From Deltaproteobacteria bacterium (GTDB lineage Bacteria > Myxococcota_C > UBA6777), in assembly GCA_006226375.1 (NCBI GenBank), contig SBHC01000005.1, forward strand, positions 1 to 64,000: a stretch of DNA of 64,000 nucleotides, written 5' to 3'. Below, one piece after another: positions 23,801-32,264 of the stretch. How positions within the stretch are numbered: the first letter of the stretch is position 1; each line of letters starts with the position of its first letter. Below the pieces are notes generated by a model. It did no database searches. It saw only the letters and a list, made by a program, of their open reading frames with translations, and had not been told where the DNA came from. Both the position numbers and the translations under genes were made by a program.

Positions 23801-24684
23801 GCGCACAGATTCCGCTCTTCCAGCTTGCCTCCTTGAAGTATGTGCGGGGTCCCCAGGTGATCAAGAGCGAAGACAACTTCCTGGTGGCTTACATTGTGTT
23901 TGACCGCAAAAAAGACTTCAGCGAAGTGGCGACAGTCGAAGCGGCCAAACGACTCCTCAAAGCCAAGAAGAAGAGCGGCGAATTCAAGATCCCCGCCGGT
24001 GTAAGTTACAAATTCTCTGGAACCTATGAGAGTCAGGTTCGCGCCGAGAAGAAGCTTATGCTGGTGCTGCCTTTGGCTCTTTTCTTGATTTTCCTCATTC
24101 TCTATTTGCAGTTCCGTTCGGCTGCGGTCACCGGCTTTATCTTCAGCGGTATCCTGGTCGCTTGGGCCGGTGGATTTGTGATGATCTGGCTCTACCAGCA
24201 GTCTTGGTTTATGGACTTTTCCTTGCTTGGCATCAACATGAGGGAAGTGTTTACGATCCACTCCTTTAACATGAGCGTGGCCATCTGGGTCGGGTTTATC
24301 GCCCTGTTCGGCATCGCAACAGACGACGGCGTGGTGATGGCGACCTATCTGGATCAGTCGTTTGCCTCCAACCAGCCGCAAAGCATCGAAGAGATTCGGC
24401 AGGCCACTCTGGAAGCTGGGGCGCGACGTATCCGGCCTTGCTTGATGACAACAGCCACGACTCTGCTCGCCTTGCTACCCATCCTGACCTCATCAGGCCG
24501 CGGCTCCGACATCATGATCCCGATGGCCATTCCGTCCTTTGGTGGGATGTTTGTGGAGCTGCTCACGCTCTTTGTCGTTCCCGTGCTTTACTGTTGGAGG
24601 CAGGAACGGAGCTTCAAGAAAGAACAACGTCGCCAGAAACGAAACCCATCCATGGCATCGCCCGAACTCCCGGAGACAACATGA
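20827..24684 (+). CDS. cusA: CusA-type Cu(I)/Ag(I) RND efflux pump with enlarged central membrane region
   Basis: 1285 aa, more than 200 longer than E. coli CusA (about 1050). It starts 10 bp after cusB with a short ribosome site (AAGGG). TM1 is about 24-45; porter start PVDAIPDLGENQQIVFTRW; the TM4 motif AIAIGTMVDMGVVLSENI (Asp about 443) is of the monovalent-metal CusA class. The extra length sits between about residues 540 and 735, after TM6, with additional hydrophobic segments (LLLLGGSVWIGAQVWWWLGALLGG; NIIAIVAAAGVLAW; FLFVASVVGGLLLLFELF) and a Thr/Lys-rich loop. The second half is normal (AWAGGFVMIWLY; FGIATDDGVVMATYL). It should take copper from periplasm or cytosol to the channel. The role of the insert is unknown. 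Confidence 0.94.
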   Translation: MNDSHDNAATKKSWLDPAIQFCLQNKLVVVLVLLMLTGWGLLVAPFDWPMGDLPRAQVPVDAIPDLGENQQIVFTRWSGRSPRDIEDQVTYPLTATLMGIPGLKTVRSFSYFGFSTVYLIFEENIDFYWSRSRVLEKLNSLPPNTIPKDATPTLGPDATALGQIYWYTLEGRDSKGKPVGGWDRYELRKIQDWYVRYALQSASGVAEVASIGGFVPEYQIDVDPDKLRIHNVTLQSLYQAIRSSNQEVGARTMEINSVEYVIRARGYLKNIQDIENTVIKARKGTPVTVKDVANVTMGPAPRRGALDKDGAEVVGGVVVARYGANPLQVIKNVKAKLKEIANGLPQRKLKDGRISQVTVVPFYDRTKLINETLNTLEEAITLEVLVTILVVLVMLMHFRSSLLISGTLPVAVLFCFIAMKQFKVDANIVALSGIAIAIGTMVDMGVVLSENIVQYLQRLKPNESALDAVFRATSEVGGAILTAVSTTVISFLPVFTMEASEGKLFRPLAYTKTFALLSSLLVALFVLPPLAHLLFHKSEVPEEDRAVLRNMWQTFGSLLLLGGSVWIGAQVWWWLGALLGGFAVYRLLSQWLPKPLQRILGWTGNIIAIVAAAGVLAWKWTPLGHEQSYLANFLFVASVVGGLLLLFELFRRSYRRFLRWFLAHKLLFLMVPFCLVLFGGTIWLGFETVFGWIPRTVRALTQETTTKKAPADSSAPTKMTPWEKSIRSHPLWVKAKHAFPGLQKEFMPDLDEGSFLLMPTTMPHASMGEALAVLSKLDRAIRAIPEVSVTVGKIGRAESALDPAPISMVETVIHYKAKYRVDASGKRIRQWRKHINTPKDIWNEIVKATKLLGTTSAPHLQPIGARLVMLQSGMRAPMGIKVKGPSLEVIEKVAVQMEKLLKKVPQISPATVLADRVIGKPYLEFHIDRKAIARYGLGIAQVQQVIQMAIGGSTVTTTIEGRERYSVVLRYQRELRNNLQALQKIMVATPQGAQIPLFQLASLKYVRGPQVIKSEDNFLVAYIVFDRKKDFSEVATVEAAKRLLKAKKKSGEFKIPAGVSYKFSGTYESQVRAEKKLMLVLPLALFLIFLILYLQFRSAAVTGFIFSGILVAWAGGFVMIWLYQQSWFMDFSLLGINMREVFTIHSFNMSVAIWVGFIALFGIATDDGVVMATYLDQSFASNQPQSIEEIRQATLEAGARRIRPCLMTTATTLLALLPILTSSGRGSDIMIPMAIPSFGGMFVELLTLFVVPVLYCWRQERSFKKEQRRQKRNPSMASPELPETT

Positions 24685-26057
24685 CACGTTGGAGTAGAGT
24701 GAACATCCTTGAAGCTATGCTAGTCGCTGTTCTTGTCTGGTGGAGTCCCTCACCGAGTGCAGCAGCCACGCCACAACCTTCCAAGGCGCCCTCGACAAAA
24801 ACAGTCCAACCCTCCCAACCAACGGCGTCGGACAAGCCCAAGGCGTTGCCCAAGCTACCCACTTACAACGGTACGGCGCTGCAGGTAGACAAGCTCTTAA
24901 AAGCTGCAACGCAAAGCAACCCGACCTTGGTGCGTTTGCGACGTTGGGTTGCGGTGTACAAACAAAAAGAGAAGCAGACAACAGCCTGGCCTGACCTTCA
25001 GGTTGGCGTACAAGTGTCGAACTTTCCCCTTCCGACCTTTGACCCCACACTCACAGCGATGAGCGGCATTCAGTACACCCTCTCTCAAAAGTTCCCGATA
25101 CTGCAACGTTTGGGACTTCAACGTAAGATGGCTCAACATACAACAGCCATCTTGCGGCAGGACGTCAGAGAGAAGACCTTGTGGATCCACTTTCAGATCC
25201 GGCAAATCGTGTACAAGCTTTCGTACTTTCGAGAAGCGTTACAGACCAACCGAGAGCTATACGCTTTGGCGGGACAAATGGCCGAGGTCGCGAGGGCCAA
25301 ATACGCCGTGGGGAAAGCAAGGCAACAAAGCTACCTGCAAGCCTGGACCTTGCAGTCTCAGATTCGCAACCAAACCCTCGGCTTGCTCGCGCAGGAAACG
25401 ATCTTACGGTTCCAGCTGGCCCGTCTTGTTGGAGGAAACCAAAAGGTTGCTGGGGTTGCGCCAAAGCTGAAAAAGCAAGCGTCCTCTGCGAATGTCTCCA
25501 AGCTACTTCAACAAGCGATCAAGCAACGTGGAATCCTTCAACGTTGGAGGATCGCCGCCCAACAATCCAAGACCTTGTTGGAGCTAGCGCGGGTAAAGTA
25601 TTACCCCGACGTTACGGTACAATTGGGAATCCGCCAACGATTCCCCAACCCAGCAGACCAGGGCAACCCGTTCCTTACGTTGGGCGTGAAGGTTGCCCTC
25701 CCCACAGGAGGAAACTCTGCTCGCTATGGCTTGCTCAAAGAAGCGATGGCTCGTCACCAACTGGCAGTAAGTCGCCAGCGGGAAGCCCAAACCCAGATCC
25801 GCGAAGCCATCCAAATCGAGATCACGAAGATTCAGCAATACCAAAGACAAATGGATGTGTTTCGTACCCAGGTCATTCCGCTGGCGCTGCAAACGTATCG
25901 CTCGACGCTGTCGAGCTACCAGGTCGATCGGGTGGGCTTCCTTACCCTCCTATCAACCCTAACAACCTTGTACAAGGAAAAGCTAAAGTGGGTGTCTTTG
26001 CGCGTGGAACAAAGGGTGTCACAGGCTCGCCTTCGCGCACTGTCAGGACAACCGTGA
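24681..26057 (+). CDS. cusC: CusC/TolC-family outer membrane channel
   Basis: 458 aa starting at the ATG 24681-24683, which overlaps the cusA stop in an ATGA; a longer upstream frame only shadows cusA. A signal peptide (NILEAMLVAVLVWWSPSPSAAA) and a Pro/Ser/Thr-rich linker (to about 65) precede two outer-membrane efflux repeats (LLKAATQSNPTLVRLRRWVA near 75; LLQQAIKQRGILQRWRIAAQ near 280). As third gene of cusBAC it completes the tripartite pump. The convergent lipoprotein gene begins 27 bp downstream, with only a weak GGAGT/ACTCC hairpin around a T-run (26062-26077) between. Confidence 0.9.
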   Translation: MTRWSRVNILEAMLVAVLVWWSPSPSAAATPQPSKAPSTKTVQPSQPTASDKPKALPKLPTYNGTALQVDKLLKAATQSNPTLVRLRRWVAVYKQKEKQTTAWPDLQVGVQVSNFPLPTFDPTLTAMSGIQYTLSQKFPILQRLGLQRKMAQHTTAILRQDVREKTLWIHFQIRQIVYKLSYFREALQTNRELYALAGQMAEVARAKYAVGKARQQSYLQAWTLQSQIRNQTLGLLAQETILRFQLARLVGGNQKVAGVAPKLKKQASSANVSKLLQQAIKQRGILQRWRIAAQQSKTLLELARVKYYPDVTVQLGIRQRFPNPADQGNPFLTLGVKVALPTGGNSARYGLLKEAMARHQLAVSRQREAQTQIREAIQIEITKIQQYQRQMDVFRTQVIPLALQTYRSTLSSYQVDRVGFLTLLSTLTTLYKEKLKWVSLRVEQRVSQARLRALSGQP

Positions 26058-26084
26058 AAGAGGAGTTTTTTTACTCCGTCTCCC

Positions 26085-28004
26085 TTATTGGCAGGAGTAG
26101 GTGTAGGTTGTGGTGGATTGGGATGTTTGGTTCTTCGTGGTGCGGCTGTTCACCGTTTGCGTGAGTAGCTTCTTTGCGTTAAAGACGTGCTCCTGGAACC
26201 AATCGAGGGTGCCGTCGTTGTCTGCGTCATGTTCTCGTCGAACAAGCTTGCCGTCTTGGTTGTAGCTGAAACGCTCTCGTGAGGTTCTGGTTTTGTCGCC
26301 GTACTTAATCGAGTCTCTTCGTCCCGCGCCAACGTACTCGTAGCTTCGGGTGTGATGTTGCTCAGGACGCTCTCTCCACAGCAGCGACTCTTTCACCAAC
26401 TGGCCGGCTTCGTTCCAAACCAACGAAACCAAGTGTCCGCTGTTGGGAGGCTGGATGTTGAGGGACTTTTTACGGTCTCCATACTCCCACTGTTCCAATG
26501 TATTTGCCATTTCGACGGGCTGCAGGCGATTGTTCAAACTGGTGAGTTGCCCCTTCGCATCGTAGGACCAGATTTGTTGTTCGAGCAGTTGTTCGTTGTG
26601 GTACAGGCTTCGCTTGCTGAGCGCACCTGCGTTGTTGGTCTCCAAGCGTAAGGTTCGGGTGTAATCGAGCTTTCCTTCCCGCCACAAGGTGAGTTTGTCC
26701 GAGGACAGAGCAGCGCCTCTCCAAACTCTCTCACGACCCCAGATCTGCTGAAAGTCTCCCGAAGAGTCTTTGGAAAAGGCAGCCTCTTGTATCATTCGAC
26801 CTTGTTCATCGTACTGCAAGTTTAGCTTCCGTGCTTTGTTTCTCTGGACAAACATAACCCTCGGGACTCGCATACCAAAGTGAGTGTACGGAGGCATCCT
26901 GGTCTGCATCGCAACAGAGCCCCCGTAATAACCGTACGCATGGTAGTAGCTCGAATAGGAGTAATAGCCGTAGTACCCGTAGTCGCTGTAGTACCCGTAG
27001 TATCCGCTGGAGACAGGGAGGTCCTTTGTGATGGGAACAACCAACTGACTTACCGCTTTGCCCGATGTCCACCCAGGAGTATAAGATGGCTCTTGGTAGC
27101 CGTGTCCCCAATGAACCGGTAGCTTCTTGCAGGAAGATGGGCTGGATGTGTCCCAGGTGTACAGGTTCACATAGGAGTAAGCGTTGTCGCGCATGACGAT
27201 CTCACGCTTGGCGAGGGTGCCGTCGCCTCTCCACGACCACGTTTGCCGACTTTGCTCTTCGCCTTTAGCCTTGTGCACCAACGAAACGGGGAGACCTTTG
27301 CTGTTGTACTCCCACTGCACTTCGTAGCGGGCTTCGTCACCTTTTGCAGACGTCTGAACAAAGACAGCCTGGGTCATTTTGCCTTGAGCATTGTAAGCCC
27401 ACGTCCATAACATTCGAGTTCCAGTGGACTGGATTTGTTCCTTGCGTACGAGGTTTTCACCCTTCCACACCTGACGAACTTCTGTTTTGTAGTTTCGGGA
27501 GGTGTACGACTGGTAGATGTTCTGCGTCATGCGACCTTTCGCATCCAAGGATTGGGTGCGTTCCGACAGAACAGAGCCGTCCGTTTTGTAGCTTATTGCT
27601 TTCGTCCACTCGCCTTGTGCATTGCGTGTCCATCTTTCGCGATTGGTTTCCTGGCCTGCTGCATTGCGGCTCAAGATCTCCAGGGAGTTGCCCTGATTCG
27701 TATAGCTAGTTTGGCTCTGGACACTCGAACCATCCGTCGTTCGTACCACCTTCTGAAGCATACAGCCTGTACCTTCGGTGTTTTGCACAAAGTAAGGTTT
27801 GATGGGAGCTTGCACCAACGCTTGTGGCTCACAGTATGGAAGCTCCGACTTGGGAGTTGGCGTAGGCGTCGTAGGCGTCTTTTGGGAGTCTCCCTTTTCC
27901 GGTGGCTGGTAATCACCGATTTTGGGAACAATGACCGCACAACCTCCCAGCATCCACCCCAACATGGCGCAACACAACAACGATATCCACATCGAACGTT
28001 TCAT
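26085..28004 (-). CDS. Lipoprotein with RHS/YD-like repeats and a Tyr/Gly-rich insert
   Basis: 639 aa. A lipoprotein signal ends in MLGGC. A Pro/Thr linker leads to about 20 short beta-hairpin repeats of YD type (YNAQGKMTQAVF; YDEQGRMIQEAAF; YDAKGQLTSLNN), which would form an extended or cocoon-like beta structure at the cell surface. Near residues 335-370 the repeats are interrupted by a segment made mostly of Tyr, Gly and Ser (YYGYYSDYGYYGYYSYSSYY), after PITKDLPVSS. The Tyr-rich part could be adhesive or metal-binding; that is a guess. No toxin domain follows, so this is not a classical RHS toxin. It sits between cusC and the copA control region, on the opposite strand. Confidence 0.8.
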   Translation of the reverse strand: MKRSMWISLLCCAMLGWMLGGCAVIVPKIGDYQPPEKGDSQKTPTTPTPTPKSELPYCEPQALVQAPIKPYFVQNTEGTGCMLQKVVRTTDGSSVQSQTSYTNQGNSLEILSRNAAGQETNRERWTRNAQGEWTKAISYKTDGSVLSERTQSLDAKGRMTQNIYQSYTSRNYKTEVRQVWKGENLVRKEQIQSTGTRMLWTWAYNAQGKMTQAVFVQTSAKGDEARYEVQWEYNSKGLPVSLVHKAKGEEQSRQTWSWRGDGTLAKREIVMRDNAYSYVNLYTWDTSSPSSCKKLPVHWGHGYQEPSYTPGWTSGKAVSQLVVPITKDLPVSSGYYGYYSDYGYYGYYSYSSYYHAYGYYGGSVAMQTRMPPYTHFGMRVPRVMFVQRNKARKLNLQYDEQGRMIQEAAFSKDSSGDFQQIWGRERVWRGAALSSDKLTLWREGKLDYTRTLRLETNNAGALSKRSLYHNEQLLEQQIWSYDAKGQLTSLNNRLQPVEMANTLEQWEYGDRKKSLNIQPPNSGHLVSLVWNEAGQLVKESLLWRERPEQHHTRSYEYVGAGRRDSIKYGDKTRTSRERFSYNQDGKLVRREHDADNDGTLDWFQEHVFNAKKLLTQTVNSRTTKNQTSQSTTTYTYSCQ

Positions 28005-28211
28005 ACAAACCTCCCGTATCTTGCATCTCTACCTTTAAGAATAGGGACACGCACAAAGAAGGTAAACATTTATCTTCTTTACGATTGAATAAAGAAATTC
28101 TTTACAGTCTCTCCATCCCTTACAACAACCTTGATGCTTGATGTCTCTATCTATCACATTCTCGAAGGCTTAAGCTTCGGAGAGAGCGTGTCACCGGTTC
28201 GGCAGTCTATA

Positions 28212-28258
28212 TTCTCAGCGTTGCAACATGCCCTTTGCCATTTTCTCAGGAGTGAGAA
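28212..28258. promoter_or_regulatory. Paired activator sites (31-bp spacing) upstream of copA
   Basis: A perfect palindrome TTCTCA-GGAG-TGAGAA at 28243-28258 and a degenerate partner TTCTCA-GCGT-TGCAAC at 28212-28227 (9 of 12). The 31-bp spacing equals that at the response-regulator and glycosyltransferase genes. The pair lies about 100 bp upstream of the sigma54 promoter inside the 461-bp intergenic region. Confidence 0.75.
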
Positions 28259-28355
28259 GCAAGCCATAGGGACGAGCCGCAGAAGCAAGAAGCATACTCC
28301 ACAACGACAAAGGGTTTCCCAGCAGGAGAAATGGAACCATTCACAAAAAAGAGGT

Positions 28356-28371
28356 TGGTATGTATTTTGCT
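28356..28371 (+). promoter_or_regulatory. Sigma54 promoter of copA
   Basis: TGGTATGTATTTTGCT has GG and GC ten bases apart and matches the consensus at TGG, A, G and TTGCT. The predicted start near 28382 leaves an 84-nt leader before the ATG at 28466. Confidence 0.78.
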
Positions 28372-28465
28372 AAAACGAAAAACAATGAAAGACGGTGAAT
28401 GTTCACAAACAGAATGATGTTTGTTCTTCAGAACTGGACGCCAACAAAGAGAGGAAGGCCCTTCC

Positions 28466-30943
28466 ATGTCCAAACCCAATCAAATGATACTCCCTGTCTT
28501 GGGAATGTCTTGTTCAGGTTGCGCCAACACAGTTGACAAAGCCATCCAGCAGATACCGGGGGTGCTGTCAGCGGAGGTGAACGCGAGCAGCGAAAAAGCA
28601 ACCGTGACATGGGACAGCGACAAGGTCGAACCGGACTGGCTCGCCCAGGCCGTTCAGGCTGTATCTGACGCAGGGTACTCGATCCCCACCACGACCGTGG
28701 AGTTGGCCTTGCTTGGATTGCGATGTGCCAACTGCGCAAACTCCACAGAGAAGTCTCTTCAACAAACCAACGGTGTGGTCGAAGTTTCCGTCAACTTTGC
28801 GTCCGAAAAAGCAACGGTCACGATCGTGGCGGGTGTGACCCGTCGTCGCGACCTTGTGGAAGCTGTACGTCAGGCTGGCTACGATGTCGTGGAAGCCAGC
28901 CAAGAGGAGATGGAAGACACAGAAGCCAAGGCTCGTGAGGCAGAGCTTCACCACCAACAACACCGGCTCCTGGTGGGTGTCTTGTTCTCACTGCCTCTGT
29001 TTGTGCTGAGCATGAGCCGTGACTTTGGCTTGTTGGGAGCCTGGTCACATGCGGTGTGGGTCAACTGGCTCTTCCTTGGACTCGCAACCCCTGTTCAATT
29101 CTATGTAGGTTGGGACTACTACGTGGGAGGTTACAAGAGCCTCCGAAACGGTAGCGCCAACATGGATGTTCTCGTCGCGATGGGGTCTTCTGTCGCGTTC
29201 GTCTACAGTATCGCGGTGCTCTTTGCCAAAAGCTTCTACCAATCCAATGTGTTGGGCTCGCACGTGTACTTTGAGACGTCAGCGATCATCATCACGTTGA
29301 TTGTTCTTGGGAAGTTGATGGAAGCCCGGGCCAAAGGAAAAACCAGCGCAGCCATCAAGTCGTTGATTAATCTGCAGCCTCAAACAGCTCGAATCATCCG
29401 AGAGGACGAAGAGGTCGAGGTCCCAGTGTCCGAAGTGGAAGTCGGAGACATTGTGTTGGTTCGGCCCGGTGAAAAGATTCCTGTGGATGGAGTGGTCGTC
29501 AACGGAAAATCTTCCATCGACGAGAGCATGGTCACAGGCGAAAGTTTACCTGTCTCCAAACAAGTGGGTGACGAAGTTATCGGCGCAACCCTCAACAAGA
29601 ACGGCTTGCTCCGCGTCGAAACCACCCGTGTTGGCCGAGAGACAGCGCTTGCCCAGATCATTAAATTAGTGGAGCGTGCACAAGGCAGCAAAGCCCCGAT
29701 TCAACGTGTTGTGGATCGTGTATCGGCGTACTTTGTCCCGGGTGTGATTGCAGCAGCCTTGGTCACCTTTGGACTCTGGTATGCCTTGGGCTCTGGCGGA
29801 TTTGTACCCGCCCTGCTTCGACTCACAGCGGTCCTTGTGATCGCCTGTCCCTGTGCCATGGGGCTGGCAACCCCGACCTCGATCATGGTGGGCGTGGGCA
29901 AAGGAGCAGAACACGGTGTCCTCTTCAAAAGCAGCGTTGCGCTGGAGCAAACCCACTCACTCCAGGCCATCATCCTCGACAAGACAGGGACCATCACGCA
30001 AGGCTCCCCGGAAGTCACCGATGTGGTCCTTGCAACAACGGCTCCTCACCTAGAAGAAGACGTTTTACGCTGGGCCGCTTCCGCAGAGAAAGGCTCCGAG
30101 CACCCTCTGGCCGAGGCGATCGTGAAGGCAGCCGAGACACGAGGCTTGTCCTTGGCCAACCCAGACTCCTTTGAAGCGGTCACAGCCCATGGGATTGAGG
30201 CTCAAGTCGATGGTCGCCATCTCTGGATCGGTAACCAGCGGTTGATGCAGCGTGAAGGCATTGATACCTCGGCTCTTGAAGAGGAAGCCCAAAAGCTCCA
30301 AGTCGAAGCCAAGACCGTCATTTGGGTGGCTGTAGACAACAAGCTGGTAGCCTTGTTGGGCATCGCCGATCCCATGAAGGAAGGCTCCAAAGAAGCCGTG
30401 GCGGAGTTAAAAGCTTTGGGCCTCCAGGTTGTCATGATGACAGGCGACAACGAGGCAACGGCGCAGGCTGTTGCAAACGCTGTGGGGATCGAACATGTCT
30501 TTGCTGAGGTGCTTCCTGAAGACAAAGCCAGCCATGTGGAAGAGCTTCAACAAGAAGGAAAGACCGTCGCGATGGTAGGAGATGGCATTAACGACGCGCC
30601 GGCTCTTGCCCAGGCCGACGTAGGTATCGCGATGGGCACAGGCACAGACGTTGCCATTGAAACCGCAGACATCGCGTTGATGCGTGGCGACTTGCGCAGC
30701 GTCCTTCATGCGATCAAGCTCTCGAAGGCCACCATGCGGAACATTCACCAGAACCTGGGATGGGCGTTCGGTTACAACATCGCGTTACTGCCCATTGCCG
30801 CAGGAATCCTTGCGCCGTTTGCGTTCGCGCCGATGTTTCTGCGTGAACTTCATCCGATCCTGGCAGCCGGAGCGATGGCGTTCTCCAGCATCAGCGTGGT
30901 GTTGAATGCCTTGCGACTGCGAAGCCTCCAACTTTCAGAGTAG
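28466..30943 (+). CDS. copA: Cu(I)-exporting P1B-type ATPase
   Basis: 825 aa from the ATG at 28466, chosen because it opens on the first metal domain and has AGGAAGG upstream. Two N-terminal HMA domains with CxxC sites (GMSCSGC, Cys16/19; LRCANC, about 87/90); eight membrane segments; CPC in TM6 ([13 protein letters not shown], about 461-463); phosphorylation motif DKTGT (Asp about 505); HP motif [14 protein letters not shown] and [10 protein letters not shown] hinge motifs; C-terminal [12 protein letters not shown] and [15 protein letters not shown], which carry the Asn/Tyr and Met/Ser residues of the Cu(I) subclass. It pumps cytosolic Cu(I) or Ag(I) to the periplasm, where the oxidase and CusBAC act. 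It has its own sigma54 promoter and enhancer pair. Confidence 0.96.
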   Translation: MSKPNQMILPVLGMSCSGCANTVDKAIQQIPGVLSAEVNASSEKATVTWDSDKVEPDWLAQAVQAVSDAGYSIPTTTVELALLGLRCANCANSTEKSLQQTNGVVEVSVNFASEKATVTIVAGVTRRRDLVEAVRQAGYDVVEASQEEMEDTEAKAREAELHHQQHRLLVGVLFSLPLFVLSMSRDFGLLGAWSHAVWVNWLFLGLATPVQFYVGWDYYVGGYKSLRNGSANMDVLVAMGSSVAFVYSIAVLFAKSFYQSNVLGSHVYFETSAIIITLIVLGKLMEARAKGKTSAAIKSLINLQPQTARIIREDEEVEVPVSEVEVGDIVLVRPGEKIPVDGVVVNGKSSIDESMVTGESLPVSKQVGDEVIGATLNKNGLLRVETTRVGRETALAQIIKLVERAQGSKAPIQRVVDRVSAYFVPGVIAAALVTFGLWYALGSGGFVPALLRLTAVLVIACPCAMGLATPTSIMVGVGKGAEHGVLFKSSVALEQTHSLQAIILDKTGTITQGSPEVTDVVLATTAPHLEEDVLRWAASAEKGSEHPLAEAIVKAAETRGLSLANPDSFEAVTAHGIEAQVDGRHLWIGNQRLMQREGIDTSALEEEAQKLQVEAKTVIWVAVDNKLVALLGIADPMKEGSKEAVAELKALGLQVVMMTGDNEATAQAVANAVGIEHVFAEVLPEDKASHVEELQQEGKTVAMVGDGINDAPALAQADVGIAMGTGTDVAIETADIALMRGDLRSVLHAIKLSKATMRNIHQNLGWAFGYNIALLPIAAGILAPFAFAPMFLRELHPILAAGAMAFSSISVVLNALRLRSLQLSE

Positions 30944-30949
30944 AAGCGC

Positions 30950-32074
30950 TCAGGTCAGTCCGCTGCTATCGTTGAGAGACGAGAGCATGCTGACCAACTC
31001 CTCCTTCGATAAGTAACCTCGCTCCACCAAGAGATCGAAGAGGCCTCGCATCATCAACCGATGCTCGTAGAATCGATTGGCCACAAGCTCTTGCAACGCC
31101 TTCACTTCCTTCTCCGACTCAGCCTTGTACGCCGAAAACTCCTGACGCAATTGTTGAAGCTCGCGGTGCAATTTGTTGGTGCGAGCTTCCGCCTCACCTT
31201 TGGATGTCGCAACAGCGATGGAGTGCCCTGTCACATTGGCGACGCTGGCTGGCATGGGCGAGCCGCCTTGGACATGAGGATGGCTTCCTGTGTAGTGGGC
31301 CGGTGGTTGGCCTGGGATATGAGGATGAGAGCCTGTCATTCCTGGGCGCAGATGAGGGTGATTTCCCGTAACGTGAGGTGGAACCTGAGGATGGGCTCCG
31401 GTGACAGCCTGGGTGTAGTTCCCGGTGCCCCACTGCTGTCCAGGCGTGGACGAGGGATACCTCTGCTGGTAAGGAGCCTGACCCGGCGGGATGTGAGGCT
31501 GAGGGATTTCAGCCGAGGTGCCGTACGACGAGACTGGTCGCATGGGCTGGCTCGGCGGCGCACCTGCATACGACGAGGGGGGTCGTTGCGGCCCGCTATC
31601 CAGCCCGTCTATCGCTCCACCGTAGAAGTACATGCGGATGGCCCAACGGATCGCAGAGGTTGCGGCCACGCAAGCCTCAATGTGCAACCCTGTGGTTTCT
31701 TGCAGCTGACGAAGCGACTGTCCGTTCGTGGGCTCGCTCATGGCGACAAACAAACGACGACTCGGCATTTCCAGAGTGACAGGAATGACGTCCAGGGCTT
31801 CACAGAGCCCAACAGGGACAAGCTTGATCACCTCCGGAGGAATGTGTCGAAGCCGGTCCAGTGTCATGACAGGGTAACGCATCTCCTGGTTGAGCAGCTG
31901 GACCAGTTGCTCTTCATGCAGAATGCCCTGCTCCACCACAAGCTGTGAAAGACGCCCGCCCCACCGCTGCTGTTCTTGCAAAAGTTGCTCAACCTGGGCT
32001 TGGGATAAGGTTCCCGTCCGGACAAGCAACTCTGCCAGTTGGCTTGAAGGATTCAACGCGACACCCCTTGGCAC
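30950..32074 (-). CDS. MshEN-domain protein with TGxHPH repeats and C-terminal coiled coil
   Basis: 374 aa, no signal peptide. Residues about 8-155 form a GspE/PilB N-terminal (MshEN) domain: LAELLVRTGTLSQAQVEQLLQEQ, ALDVIPVTLEM, LFVAMSEPTN. Such domains can bind cyclic di-GMP; whether this copy does is not decided here. Then comes a Pro/Ser/Gln-rich linker (about 165-285) with at least six units of the type TGxHPH (TGAHPQ, TGNHPH, TGSHPH, TGSHPH) and a C-terminal coiled coil (about 295-345) ending in another short helical unit (LFDLLVERGYLSKEELVSML). There is no ATPase domain, so it is a regulator or scaffold, not a secretion motor. It is convergent with copA (6-bp gap). Confidence 0.8.
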   Translation of the reverse strand: MPRGVALNPSSQLAELLVRTGTLSQAQVEQLLQEQQRWGGRLSQLVVEQGILHEEQLVQLLNQEMRYPVMTLDRLRHIPPEVIKLVPVGLCEALDVIPVTLEMPSRRLFVAMSEPTNGQSLRQLQETTGLHIEACVAATSAIRWAIRMYFYGGAIDGLDSGPQRPPSSYAGAPPSQPMRPVSSYGTSAEIPQPHIPPGQAPYQQRYPSSTPGQQWGTGNYTQAVTGAHPQVPPHVTGNHPHLRPGMTGSHPHIPGQPPAHYTGSHPHVQGGSPMPASVANVTGHSIAVATSKGEAEARTNKLHRELQQLRQEFSAYKAESEKEVKALQELVANRFYEHRLMMRGLFDLLVERGYLSKEELVSMLSSLNDSSGLT

Positions 32075-32264
32075 ACATCACCTCTATAGTCATTACCATT
32101 GTGAACACTTTCACAATAATTCAGTTGAAGAAAAAAAACAATTAACGCATCATAGGTCACCCCAACATGTGGGTGGGTTTGTGACCCAGGGTGCGTACCC
32201 AATCTAGGGACGAGAGAAAGAACACTTTTATTCTGTTCACGTCTCTTTCTTCACACAAGGTCCA

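Noticed and set aside
24438-24680. Upstream extension of the CusC reading frame into cusA
   Set aside because: The ATG at 24681 overlaps the cusA stop (ATGA) and opens on a signal peptide; the extension only shadows cusA in another frame.
26085-28004. RHS toxin or contact-dependent inhibition system
   Set aside because: The protein has YD-like repeats but no RHS core motif (DPxG), no C-terminal toxin and no immunity gene; it is a lipoprotein.
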